Below, one piece after another: positions 25,001 to 38,000 of a stretch of DNA of 64,000 bases (positions are counted from its first letter, which is position 1; the number at the start of each line of letters is the position of its first letter). This DNA is from Fasciolopsis buskii (lineage: Eukaryota; Platyhelminthes; Trematoda; Plagiorchiida; Fasciolidae), in the NCBI GenBank assembly GCA_008360955.1, contig LUCM01006654.1, forward strand, positions 113,221 to 177,220, given 5' to 3'. Under the pieces are notes generated by a model. The model saw only the letters and a program-made list of their open reading frames with translations. It searched no databases and was not told where the DNA came from. The position numbers were made by a program, and so were the translations under genes.

Positions 25001-28000
25001 GAATGTCTGTAGGATAACGGAGAATGGGCATACAAACAGTTTTCTTCCACCATTACTTGGTCTAATTCAACCTGAGCAGATCTCATTTCATCTGATTTTC
25101 AAAGGTTACTGTTAGACACTACTTGGGCTGACTTATTGTGATAAAGCCCGGTCGCTGCGAGAATTTCCAATGTCTTTTAGCTTGGCAGTTAAGTCCAGTG
25201 GAACATGTTCTTTCGGATCCCATGTGGCGCACTATGCATCTACGTACGCAAGTCCGTTTGGGGCAACATAAATTGTTTCATCCTCCTTAGACCTGCATGA
25301 ACAGGAGATCTGAAATAGGAATTAACCTACTTATCGGGTGTCCTACTAATCTCTTTCTATAAGTACTTGCAGAATGATTTCGTGGGGCAGCCGGACAGTA
25401 TGGTTATCCGAGAAGTCCCGGATGCACTATCGAGACCCTATCTCCGGTGCTTGATCAGTTTGGTGAATGTGTTTGTGACACCTGCAAATTATACATTACA
25501 TCGCATCTGATACTGAAGCACTTACTGGAAGACTCGGTCGGTATACATGTTCCTCACATATACCTCCCGAAAACTTGATTATGTTTTGTCCTCCGCTGCA
25601 TACTGTTTCCGGGAATTAACAGATCAACGTGGACAAAACTTGGGAAAAATAACTTTGTTAGTGGGAAGCCAATGATTGCCAAATAGTATACACCGTTATG
25701 AATGTTTGTTGCCGTTTAAATGACATTTGCAAACAGAAAAGAAGACATCGCCAAGATGTTACTTGCACAATTTTTCTATGATCAGTACAGTTCTGGAAAA
25801 TCATGTTGCATTCAGTCAGGGTTCAATTTGGTAGCCTATCGTTGGCTTCGCACACAGTAAAATGGACGCTTACCACGACGAGCTTGTTTATTATACTATT
25901 AAGGTCAGTGATATTGGTATCAAACTTTTTTAATGATAATACAAATCTAAGAGCGATCAGTGTTGAGAACTCCTGAAAATTTACTGTAGACAAAATGCAA
26001 CCAACAGAATAATACATGAATAGTTTAATATAATACAGTGTGACACACTATAGTGCAATATATTAAAATGTACAATAATATAACGTACTAACAGTAATAC
26101 TGTGAAAAATATACTACGATATACAGCGACATAATGTAATGTGATATCATTTATTAAAATGCACAATGACTAGTTTAGTACAGTAAAAGATGTCGTAGTA
26201 CAATATAACATACACTGCATGCATGCACGTGCACTATACTCAAACGGCAAAGGGAGTCGTATTTTGGTAACTACTGAAATTACCATTGTCTTTTTTATCA
26301 TTTTTCCCTAACTCACTTATTTCATTTCGACATTTTCCATCGCTATCTGCTTACTGATAATCGTTTGAAGTCATTTCAGATCCCAAAAACTCGAAATTTA
26401 TTGGTAATTTCTTTGTATTCTGGGGTTTTTAGCCACTTCTTCGACCCCCTAGTTGTGCAATACATCAAACAACATACGACTAAGTCAAACTCAGGTGTTG
26501 TTCAAGCTGAACGAATTGTCGTCGTGGCACCCACCCCAAATGTCCGCTTACAACCTACCCGGAATATTTTTCAACAGGTTATAAACTAACCGGTCGATCA
26601 ATATAATGAGGGCCTAGAGAATAAAATGCTCCTGGCCCCTTGGGTTTTTTGCAGTACAAAAAGGATTGCCCAACATGGCGCATTTTTCTTTCCTACAGAG
26701 CCAAATATATCGGGCAATAAACTTAGACAATATTCTCCAAATGACTTTCGAGTATAATTGTTTTCCCAATTGAATTGTTTATGATCGCTTGGAGTTTTCG
26801 TTTTTCATCTTCCTCTCTCTACCATATTTTCTATTTTTATCATTTTATCGTTGTTTAATGTTTTCCGCACGAAGAAAACCCAATTATCATCTATTCCAAG
26901 CCGGCCGACAGCGCCTTCTTTGGTTCAACTCTGTTCAAAAGTACGGTGTAGAATAGGAAGGCAAATTACGGATTGGTGTTTGCATTGGAAATTTCGACGA
27001 TTTAATACTAACGGGAGTAAACGCAGGTACACGGAAATGAAGACGATCGCAGAGCGAGCTGGCATCCACATGTCAGAGTCATGGTAGGGTGTGCGGTTGC
27101 CGTCGCATTGGCTAGTCTATAGTAATCGGTTAGAGTAGGTGGCATCTGCCAACCAGAAAAACCTGATGTTCAAATTTTGACTGTACCAACTACTTTGGTC
27201 ATAGGCGGAAACTCGAATTCACCATCATCCAGATAGTTAGCACGTCTGACCGTTCGGGATCTAAAGTGATTCAATGTGATTTTTAACTTTATAGCCGTAC
27301 CAGCATGCTTCCGCCTCAGTGGATCAGGCTCTAGCGGGTTCACCGAATACTTACTTCACAGTGGTCATATTTTCATGTTACGGTGATACAATTAACAAAA
27401 ACAGACAAATTAATTATGAATAACTAAAGCATTTTGGGCCGCACGTAAATCAAAAACTCATTTGATTTGCGTTCCAGCAAAACCTAGTCGCTTGTCCAAT
27501 ATTTGGAAGAGATACTATGTGTTGTGTGATATACTGGGATGACTGAACTTTCCTGGTATACTTTATGAATTTTCCGAATACGTCTTTAGATATTTCGGTG
27601 CTTGAATGACTGCCCATCGGACAAATATTCCCGTGACATTTTACCGTTTCAATTGTCCGTATTCAAATACCATTCAATTCATTGAGCTTAAAATTTCATT
27701 TTGAATTTCGTTTACCTTTTCCAAAGTCCTACTTTCTACATTTTGCTATTTGATTATGCTTCCGGGAAGTCTTGACCAGACGAATGCAGCTTGCCACAGA
27801 GTCACACTGCACGTAATCGGATTATATGCAACCGGATAAACCGTCGCGACCGAATGATTCGAGGAGTATATTTCAACCTCTATTTTTAATCTTAGCTCGA
27901 AACCAAGCGTGCGAATGTGTTGGAAACTGAATAAATTTAAAGGTATGAAGAAATCATTTCACAGTGCAAATTGTGCCTATCCATTTTGAACCAGTTATGC

Positions 28001-28214
28001 AGAGAATATGAATTTTCGAGTTGAATAAAATAACTGAACGAAATCACCGTATAGATAGCAAGAAACACCGTAATAATGAAAGGCCAAGGATATTCTTAGC
28101 CGCATTTATAATTATATGTCACCACAAAAACACTACATATCTTACATACATATATACATACATACATATATACATACATACATACATACATACATACATA
28201 CATACATACATACA

Positions 28215-28246
<32 letters not shown>

Positions 28247-31200
28247 GACAGACAGACAGACAGACATACAGACATACAGACATACATACACGCATTCATG
28301 CATACGTACGTGCACACACATAGGCACGTCAGTATCCCAAGATGTGCACACGTGCATAGGTATGTAAATGAATTGAATTGTCTGATTAGTGTTAAAAGTT
28401 TGCATAATTTGATGCATCCGATTTCGTTAAAAGTCCCCAGAGTAACTCCGCTTGTGGCACACTGTTTATCTGCAGCTAAAGGCTTCTTACAACAAGTATA
28501 GCAATTTCACTTGGTGAACGTTCACTCGTGTGTACCTGTGCCTATCCATATCCCCAAATTTCGTTTGAGTGTTTAAAACCACCGAAAACTTGGTTGCAGA
28601 AAAACTAATCAACTTCGTTTGAACCTGACCCGAATCAGCCTCATTAGTAAACGAATCCTGGGGTGTGGGTGATTTAGTTCTGTGTTCGAGAACTTGTCGG
28701 ACCAAGGGTACAAGAAGTAAAAATAGGTATGGTACTGTTGTCACGTCCTTGGCAGTTATGCTGTGCACTGAATAGACTTTGCACATCCATCAGTCGGTCC
28801 CTGGTCTAGTTCCACACCTATTGCTCTTTCCAGCCATCTTGCTCTTCGCTTTCGAATATCCAATACCGACATTTCTAGCAGTGAAAACAGCATATCGAGA
28901 CGTGCACTACAGCAAGTGCGCACACACACGTGGTATTATAAGGTAGGAAGCTATCGCAGAAGCGATAGGAATTGAAAAAGAATCAAATTCACGCAAAATC
29001 TCAAATGGATGCAAGTTAAGAGGCCCGATTGCTATATCCCGAGTCACTAGGCCTTCTTTTCTTTCCAGGCACCGGAAAAACACCGTGGACACCAACGCAA
29101 TTGTGGCTAATTGGGTCTATCGGTGTGAGGAAGTGACTTCAAGTAAAAAACTTATTCAGACTTGTTTCCCTAAAAGTTTTCTCTGTTTGTGCAGTGATTA
29201 AGAAGTGAAGCAAAAATTAGCAACAAAACTTCTGGAAACATCAGGTATTTTGGCGTTTTTTGAATGAGAAGCGCATAAAATGAAAAAAAACGCAAACATT
29301 CCGTTTGTTTCCATATCTATGTTTTGTTATGAGGATTCCTCTTAACTAAAATTAAGGAGAAGACACATGCCAGGCTACGACTGATGAGGTCCGCGTATGC
29401 AAGGACAAATGTATCAAGTTGCAAAACACACTCGACGAATTAGAAGACTGTTTGATGATGTTGAGATAAACAACAATCGGTTGATCATTCAGGTCAAGGA
29501 GTGGGAATAGAGCGAGAGAAAAGAAAACTAACCAGAATTAGGTTACTCCGGAAGGGGTGAAACAAGCTGCACTTAATCTACCATGTGAACAAGTGATGAG
29601 TTCATTGTGAACATTGATTACTGTGACCAGATTACAAAGCGTCACGAAAGCAAACCTTGAGTATCGGATGATTTTCTATCACTGATCAAGCGTTCCAAGT
29701 AGCTGTCATTGATGGGCTCGATTCTCAATAAACCCACATTGTCTGTGGATCGTATCTAGTGGTGATTTTTTTAATAACTAAAGATACACATATCACTATT
29801 GTTCGAAAATATTGGCATTGGTCAAGTGTGAACTTTTATCCGTTTTCGAGTGTTTACCACACCGAAGGAATAACTTTATGAGAGGTGCTATTTGGACCAA
29901 TCAACAAACGCCTTCTTTTGTCCTTTTGGCACTATCGATAAATTTCACTGGCAATAAACAGGTAGTTTGATCATGTACAAGGCGTTAAGGTGGCAAAAAT
30001 CGAATTTCGTCTATCAAAAAATGTGAATCATCAACTTCTCTGTTTGACTAATCTTACTGAATTTAACAAGAATTACCAGGATTTCACCGATCGATGCCCT
30101 TTCAATTACTCTTGTGTAAGTCAGCTTTTTCTGTGGCTTGTTTTATCTAGTCTACGAAAGGAACCGGATAGAAGTGTTTGTGTCAGATCAGAATCCCAGG
30201 TCAGTTAGTTTATGACATCAAATCTAGTCAGCCACCTGACAGGAGAGGACACTACTGAGCCTATTTCGCAAGTGAATTAGATCATGTTCTTGGGTCAAAT
30301 TACGCACCCACTGTGCATAACATACTGTGAAAGTGGATTTAGGTATCAATATTTATCGGCAGCTAGCAAATTTTGCTCTCTGACTATACGCTTGGATGTT
30401 GACTGTGAATCCAATAAACCACAGATTTATTTGGCCTTCCGATCGATAATCAGTTCTTGATCACGTGATTGTTTGTGTCCAAAACCAAGCGTCCATAGAT
30501 ATTTCTATTCCCACTTCATTTATGTAACATGCAAGAGTTATCTTATGCAACTACGGCCGAGTGCGTAAACCCAGCATAGCCATGCTACGAATCTTTGAAA
30601 CAGTGCATCCTAATGCAATGAGATGTGGTCATAGTACACTGGAAAAGGTATGTTGTTCTATTCACATCATAAGTTTGATCGAGAGCCTGACAGACTCGCC
30701 GGTTTTCTCCCGGGGATCGTTGAAACTCGAGTGTGTGCTAGCATTCAAGTGAACTATCCACGCAGTGTAAATCACCTCGCAAATACCCGAGTCTGTTTGG
30801 AAACGTGATTCAGCCGGGATTTTTTTAATTTTTAGCCATAGACGCAAGGTCGAAAACTTCACTGACAGGGAAATGTCACATAAATCTCGTCAGGACTCAC
30901 GGGTGCTTGCGTCCGTTTTGCGACGATACGCATAGTGTTCCGCTTCTGAAATAGGGGAACCGAGTTCGGGAGGTGAACGAGAAAATAATGTGTGTAACGA
31001 GAAGTTGGTGTGCAATGCACAATCTTGTATACTCAGTAAATATACAACGAGTATTCCAACTGAATTATATATCAAACTCCCCTGAAGAGTCAATCCACAT
31101 AACGAAATTGGACATTTTGTGAAAAAACGGGTGGATAGAGTTGAGTTGGTGGTCTCAGAGTGCGAGCAAATATAAATAAGATGGTAAACGTTTTGTTTCA

Positions 31201-31968
31201 TACACTCGTCAACAGATAGGCAAATCCTATAAAGTTATTCAATCAAATTTTAAAACAATTAGTTCCAATGTGACTTGGACTCTGGTCTTTCGAAATTAAC
31301 TTGTGGTATCGTAAAAAACGAAAGCTTCATGTGATTCTCAACGAATATTCTGGAAGGCTAAGCTTCCTACTTAGTTCATTTGCTACGCCAAGATTTTCTG
31401 TATTGTAGCTGTTCATACGTTGTGCAGGATAGTGGCGTTCATATTGATTTTGACTTTGTAAATGATGAAGCTGACTGGGGCCAGATTGCGTTTTCACTTT
31501 AGATATTTTCAGTCTTCTGCTGTAGATCAGATCTTTTGTAAGTTTCCTTCTTGTGGATACAGTTTGACGTTATTTCTGCCGATCGTCGTGATTCTTATCA
31601 GGTCCACTGATTAGGTCATGTATAAATATGTACATACTCATTAATAAATTAAGGGAACAGCTATGAACTGAGTTTAGCTGGTCCAAATCCTTATTATGAC
31701 ACTAACACAGTTGCAAAGCGAGCACAAATCGGCTTTGGGGAGCGGTGGAGACAAGGAGACGCTCAACATACAGATGATAAATGCCTGTCCTACATAGAGA
31801 ACAGGATGAAAAAGAAGTGAAGTGAACTCGAAGGATTTCACCAGATCCCAACAAGTATGCTGACCGCACTCAAAGAGGGGGGTTTAACAAGGTATGAAGT
31901 AGTAGGAAATGAATGGTGCAACTGTTAAGTTCATTTCAAAAATTTTGTGGTTGCCATATTCGCCGATC

Positions 31969-32009
<41 letters not shown>

Positions 32010-35000
32010 ACCCACCAAGTTTTCCTCTTCGTATATCAGAAGCTACCAGTGAAGGGCCAACATTTTCGCTTCCGTAATCTCTCGTTATCTCATTTGTAAT
32101 TTAAGCAGAAGAGACAAAATTTCTGCATTGTAAGCTAAAATTTGGCTGGAAACATTCAAACCTGGCTTCCACGGTTTCCATCCACATTTGTGTGCAGTTC
32201 AAAAAGATGAATATTCACCGATTTCTCGGGCTACTGTTGACCTGAATTGGCTTGACTCGAATGCTCAATTCGCAATCGTCCATTCTGAGTCCTGGTCCGT
32301 TCTGGACGTGGGAAATGAGTGGTGACGGTTATTTCCTACATGACTGCAGTACTATCCTACCGCTACTTCAATTCTCATGGGTTTGGTCGCAGTTTTTGCG
32401 TTCAGCGAATCCTCCCCCCTGACGCTGGACTACGTGTCCTTCGGTCTGTGTTGAGAAATTGTGCAATCGGTTCAGTTTTCTGAACGGGCTTCATTGATTT
32501 CTGTTTATCGGGGCATTTGAACCGACAAATGATAAGCTTCGAAATTTGCGGTTTCTTTTTAACGCCCAAACATGTCATAAGGTCAGACATTCCAGTTAGC
32601 ATCGCTGCCCGATTACAATCCAACAAAATGAGAACTGTACTCTGAGTACCTAAGTGTTAGGTGGTGTGCGATCTATGCGGCTGATTGATTGCACATCCCG
32701 AAGCAATCATATTTAGACCTGAGAAATGAAATCCATTGGGGTAGACTGTTTTATATGAAAATTTAATTCCTTGTCGATCATATGTTTTTAGGGAGATTTT
32801 ACAAATGGTGCTATATTCTCACTCATTTTGCTACCAGGCCGATCTACTTGTGTTATGAGGGACGATAATATGGAAACAGAAAGATAAATATACCTCGACT
32901 TCTATGGACCATTCCGAAGCACATCTGTTCTCAAGATCAAGTATTTTTCGGAGAAAATGTTTTTTTTTCACTTCACATTCTCAAACTCTGGGAAGCTTGT
33001 ACCAAATCGATTCATATTGTTTACCAATCATTGGGGTCAATTGTGTCTTATTTTCCACTTGTCCGTTTCATCTCCCGAGGCGATTTAAAGAAACGTTTTC
33101 TGGTTTCAACATATATATATATATATATAGAAATGAGTATTTGATCTAGAGTTCCACTTATGGGTTCGATTTAGAAAGGCAAAAAATTTAAGGCATGGAA
33201 AACAACTTACTCTTGTTTACCTAGGCAATAAGAAAAATATTTTCAAACCGCCATGGATTGTTCATGCGGTAAGACATTGATTAGAAACGATGCTTTAGAA
33301 AAACTCACGAACATTAACTGCCCAAAGTTTAACTCCTCAGTTTGTTCTGAACCGAATTTAATACATGAAAACTCAAGATGTTACGCTTCTGATATCTCAG
33401 CATATTTTCTTACAAGTCTGGGTGCAGATAGAGTGCTATCGCAACCATGGCAAAATGACGAACGCAGTGAGCAAGTAAGCAGAAAAGAAAAGGGAAGCAT
33501 TATATATGCTTTATCATCTGTGATGACTCCTCTGTCCTCCACTCCCAACTCATCGACTATCGTTTGGGAGCTATGGTTTCTCTGCGAGCTGGATAGTATC
33601 CGGTTGTCCAAATCGAAATGGATAGTTGATGTGAGTTATCATGACCTGAGCATTTGACCACACGACTAAATCGCAAGTAGTTGGACGATCTGACGGTTAC
33701 GTAACCCGCTAGGGACACCCTTCGTACACCCTTTGGGTGTCAGTAAAACCACCTCCCGCGGATCCCGCTGAGCACAGATAGTGTTGTATGCTTCGCACGC
33801 TGCCCGTGATCGGTCTGGAAACAACATTTAGGCATTTCCTTTAGAATGACCGCTGAAAATCGGTCAGTTCGTTTGAGGGCTCTGCTCGTTCACCTTCGTC
33901 CTCGCACTTTGAGAAAATACTTCAGCCGCGAGAAAGTGCATGGGAATTCTTCGCCAGAAGCTAACTGAGGAAAGCTCTTATGAGAATAGATGCCAATTTT
34001 GAGAAATAGATCACCACAGACCATATGCCCGCCTCAAGCATTTCGTAACTATTTACCATATATTGTGATTTGTGATTAAGAATCTTTTAGTCCAGCGATC
34101 CATCGTGTAGCATCAACCACTTGAACACAAAGCACTACAAGCCGCCGTGTGACAACTGGGGCTCGTACCAGTAAAAACTACTTAAGTCAACTATTCTAGT
34201 CACGAGATCACCTTGGATTTTTGTTGATTAACTTTTCGCCGACCGAAAACACTGCGCAGTGGTAGTTCCTTTCTTTATCTTCTTTCCTCACGAATCCCGA
34301 TGGCATTTGACCAATCATTTCAAAGGAAAATGAATGCCAACCTCGAAAATCAAATGGCTAAGATGTACGCCTTGTTTCTATAAAGTATAAACAATTCTAT
34401 TCCAATAAGATTTCAGCAGACAAGAGTCTCATCAGTATAGAGATTCTGATGCGGGGACCGTCCTCTGATCGCGCAAAAGTAAGTCTCGCGGCGCTGTTAT
34501 AGTTGCTAAAATTCTGAATTTAAAAAAATCGGTAACCGTTGTTCCGATAACTAAAACACTCGCGTCAATAATCTCATTCCCAGTATCAAAAGGGTAAAAA
34601 AGGTACAATCACCGCCCCATGGAATGTTTTGGGTAGTTTTCTACGGATCATTTCGGCATTGAGACACCAATACGACTATACTCCAGGCAGACCAATCGGA
34701 CGGACAAAAATCCGGAAACATAAATCCCACACAATAAGATTTTCTTTTGTTGCTATTACCACCATTCCTATGCCCGGTGATAAGCTATTTGTAAAAAGGT
34801 CTTGAAAATATCATGTGATTTTACGAACATTAATCCGAGTTTTGCAATTCGGAACTATGATTCCACAGTGGTTTGATAAACCATAAACCGAGTACAACAC
34901 ACTTATGCAAACACGAACGTACTTGATCACGTGGGATTCCAGTCGGTTAGCATCTGGTTTCGATCAGAGAGAAATTTGGTCTTGGAGAAGATGGAATCGC

Positions 35001-38000
35001 GCTGATCAAAGATACGTGCCTCGGGGATTCCTCTTTACTAATGCACACACATACACACACACACATACACGAGAATACGAGCAAACACATACAAACATGT
35101 ATGAATGGAAGCAGACTTACACAGACGGCCCGCTGTTTCTCACTCGTACATAAACGCGCACTCACCCAAACATACGCCTGGATAAATCGCAACCGTGTTC
35201 ACGGAACAACCTAGTTCGTACGGCAGTTTTCCCTGCGGCAATTATTAAGTATAGACAATTTAGGACGAATCGCATTGCACACCAATCTGCTGAACTCAAT
35301 ATGCAAACTTGCAATTATGAGGAACAATTTCTTTGCAACTCCGTAAATCATTCTACTGTTGTTCATAAAATTTCCACTCTCTAACAGTTGTAATGGCTCA
35401 AGTCAAATCCATGACCGTTCTGAGTGCTCACTGGGAAAACTGTTCTACAAACTGACAATCTATCGACCCAAGTGTTTTAAAGTCAAAATTTAGAGATGGG
35501 ATACACTTTTCCTTGCAACTAGAATGATGATTTAGCACAGTGAAAGGGGATATTAAAAATGCCAGTTGCAAACTTGTCACTTACGCGACTGATGAATGTG
35601 ATTACAGAGACCTGACTGTGGTTGCCCCACTCATCACATAAGGACTGTGCACTTAAATCCAAAAAGGAGAACGACACCACACAAACTGCAAGGTAGCTCG
35701 GTAGAATGCCACCGAATTTGCATGTCCTTCATACCGGAATTAGTAGGACAAGAAGAAATGCTATATATATGTGCATATTATAATAAAATCTGGATCGCTT
35801 TCGCGTAATTGATTGCAGGAGCCGATGAAAAGTCTCATTTTGTCTGTTTACCGAAGTTTACCTTAAGTCTAAAAATTCATTTTTCATTTCCTGCTGCTGT
35901 TTTATTTGCCATGCTGTTAATTCGTACCTACCCATCAACAGATACCAATCGCTTTCTTGTAAAATTTAATCATTTCTTATGCGGCGATCGCAAATTTGAC
36001 ATATAAGGTTACCTTTGGGATGCCAGTATCCAAATAAACTCAATGTTTCAGCCACGGCAAACCAATAGCAGATGAAAAACAGGGCACTTAGAATAACAGA
36101 AAAGTGAAGTCACATTTTGCTCCTAAGGGGCCAACGAACTGGTCCTTGATGATCTCAAATGAAAGATCGGGTTCGCAAATTTCGAGGTACAATTGATAGA
36201 ATACATTCGTAGGCAATGTATTTCTCCTCATAGACAAACTATAAATCTACCTCCTGCTCGTGGCTTGAAAGAGAGCTGAATCTGCTTTGTGACTGACAAT
36301 GATTTCAAAACGTATGCCAAGTGAAAACCGGCTACCCAACTTATCCATGAGGCTGACAGCTAGACTGCAGGACAGAATAGTACATAGCATATGATAAATT
36401 AGACTGATACTCAGTTTCCGATGGTAGAAAAAACTTCTTGCAAATATGCTGGAATGATGCGACTTGTCGTATTAGGTTAGCTATCCATATAAAATTTGTT
36501 CCATCGTATGGATACTCAGTCTGTGTCAAGTCTTGTCCCCAGTTAGTTGTAGCTACAATCATTTTTTTTGCTTTTTACTAATTAGTTTGTAATTTGCTAG
36601 GCATGCAAATCGACAGATTTGCTGCAGAGTATGGATCGCAGGTGGTGAAGCAAAAGAATGAACGAAAAAAGACTTACAAATTGACTGTAAACATAAACAC
36701 ACATGCCAAGACAAGCAGACAAGCACTAGACACTTACTGTCCTGAACGCTAGGAGCCTCAGTGTACTCCTTTTCCTAGATGGGAGCTGCCTAACCGCACC
36801 CAAAATCAACTTCCTCTATCTGCTTCGCCATTCCATCTGGCATGCGTAACTGGGAACTGTAAACACGCAACCATTCATGTTCGAAATACTCAAATCAGAG
36901 ACAAGGGATGTCCTGTTCGAAAACTCTACCTGTAATTAAATCGAAAACATGCATCGAGTAAAAATTCGACTGGTCTTGAGCCGATAGATCTTGCGTGTAT
37001 ACAACCTAGGGACAACGAAAACAACCGGCTACTGTCTACCTAAGGAGCGATTCGATTTCTCCTAAGCCAATTTGGATCTGATCCAGTTATTGGAGTAGAT
37101 AAGACACACGAGTATGTGTGTATTTTTGTGTTCGGGGTGGAATGCATTGTTGCTTCCACTTCCCACCTCCCATCCCCTCCCGTCCCTATCTCACCCGTAG
37201 TCATTCTCTAACGAGCATCACGTACAGGCCGAAAAGATTTCAGTTTTGGCCACCTAGTTGAAAGTTCTGCGCATGACTACTGAGGGATTAAGACCGTCCG
37301 ATATGCTTACCTGAACATCATCGGGGCGTGCCAAACTAATAAGCGGTTTTTGGGTTTAGTTTGATTTTAATGGACCCGAGCTACCACTGTGGTAAGTGGT
37401 TGTGACATATAACTCAAAAGAATCATGACCATTTTCCAGGTGTACACCTATGACGTAATAAACTGTAACTCTACATAATTTGCTGGTAGGTTGGGCGGTC
37501 ATGATAGTGTGTTGGGCACTAGGCAAGTTACCCCTACAATTTCGGACTGAACATCGTACAACATAGGAGAGTTGCAATAAATGTGACGGCGTGGAAAGAA
37601 GTTGTTCGGTTGCTGTACAGCCTATGGCCTTCGGTAACCAAGATGTGAAGTAGAAGAATACTAGATCGAACTTTTCAGACAAGAACATATCGTCACTTTG
37701 TCGGTTTATATGGATGGACGGATAAAGTAACAACCTTACATGGCCCAATAATGTGCGGCGGAAGCAAGGAAGAAAAACGGAAGAGAAAAAGAGATAGATG
37801 CTCAATAAACTAGTACAAACTTAACAACCTTTGGTGGCAAATTTATATGATATTATTGTAGGCTTTTTTCATCTGTAGTTAACCTCACTCATGCTTCTCA
37901 CCGTGTCATGTTGAGTCTGATATATTAGATATCAATAAGCAAAATTCGTTTTGAGGAGTACGAATGCTTCTCACACTCAAAAGTTAAAAAGTGGATACAA

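Noticed and set aside
28021..28417. Open frames rich in Tyr-Ile-His-Thr or Met-Tyr-Val-Cys
   Set aside because: Artefacts of the CATA/CAGA array.
34690..34730. Minus-strand FCPSDW motif matching the aromatic-Cys-x-x-Asp pattern sought for the NTR exon
   Set aside because: No cysteine pair upstream, no basic stretch and no donor in the right phase; exon D at 19618-19689 fits fully.
37356..37805. Minus-strand ORF of 149 codons in the 23-kb intron
   Set aside because: No recognisable domain or supporting splice context; a few ORFs of this size are expected by chance in 64 kb of AT-rich DNA.
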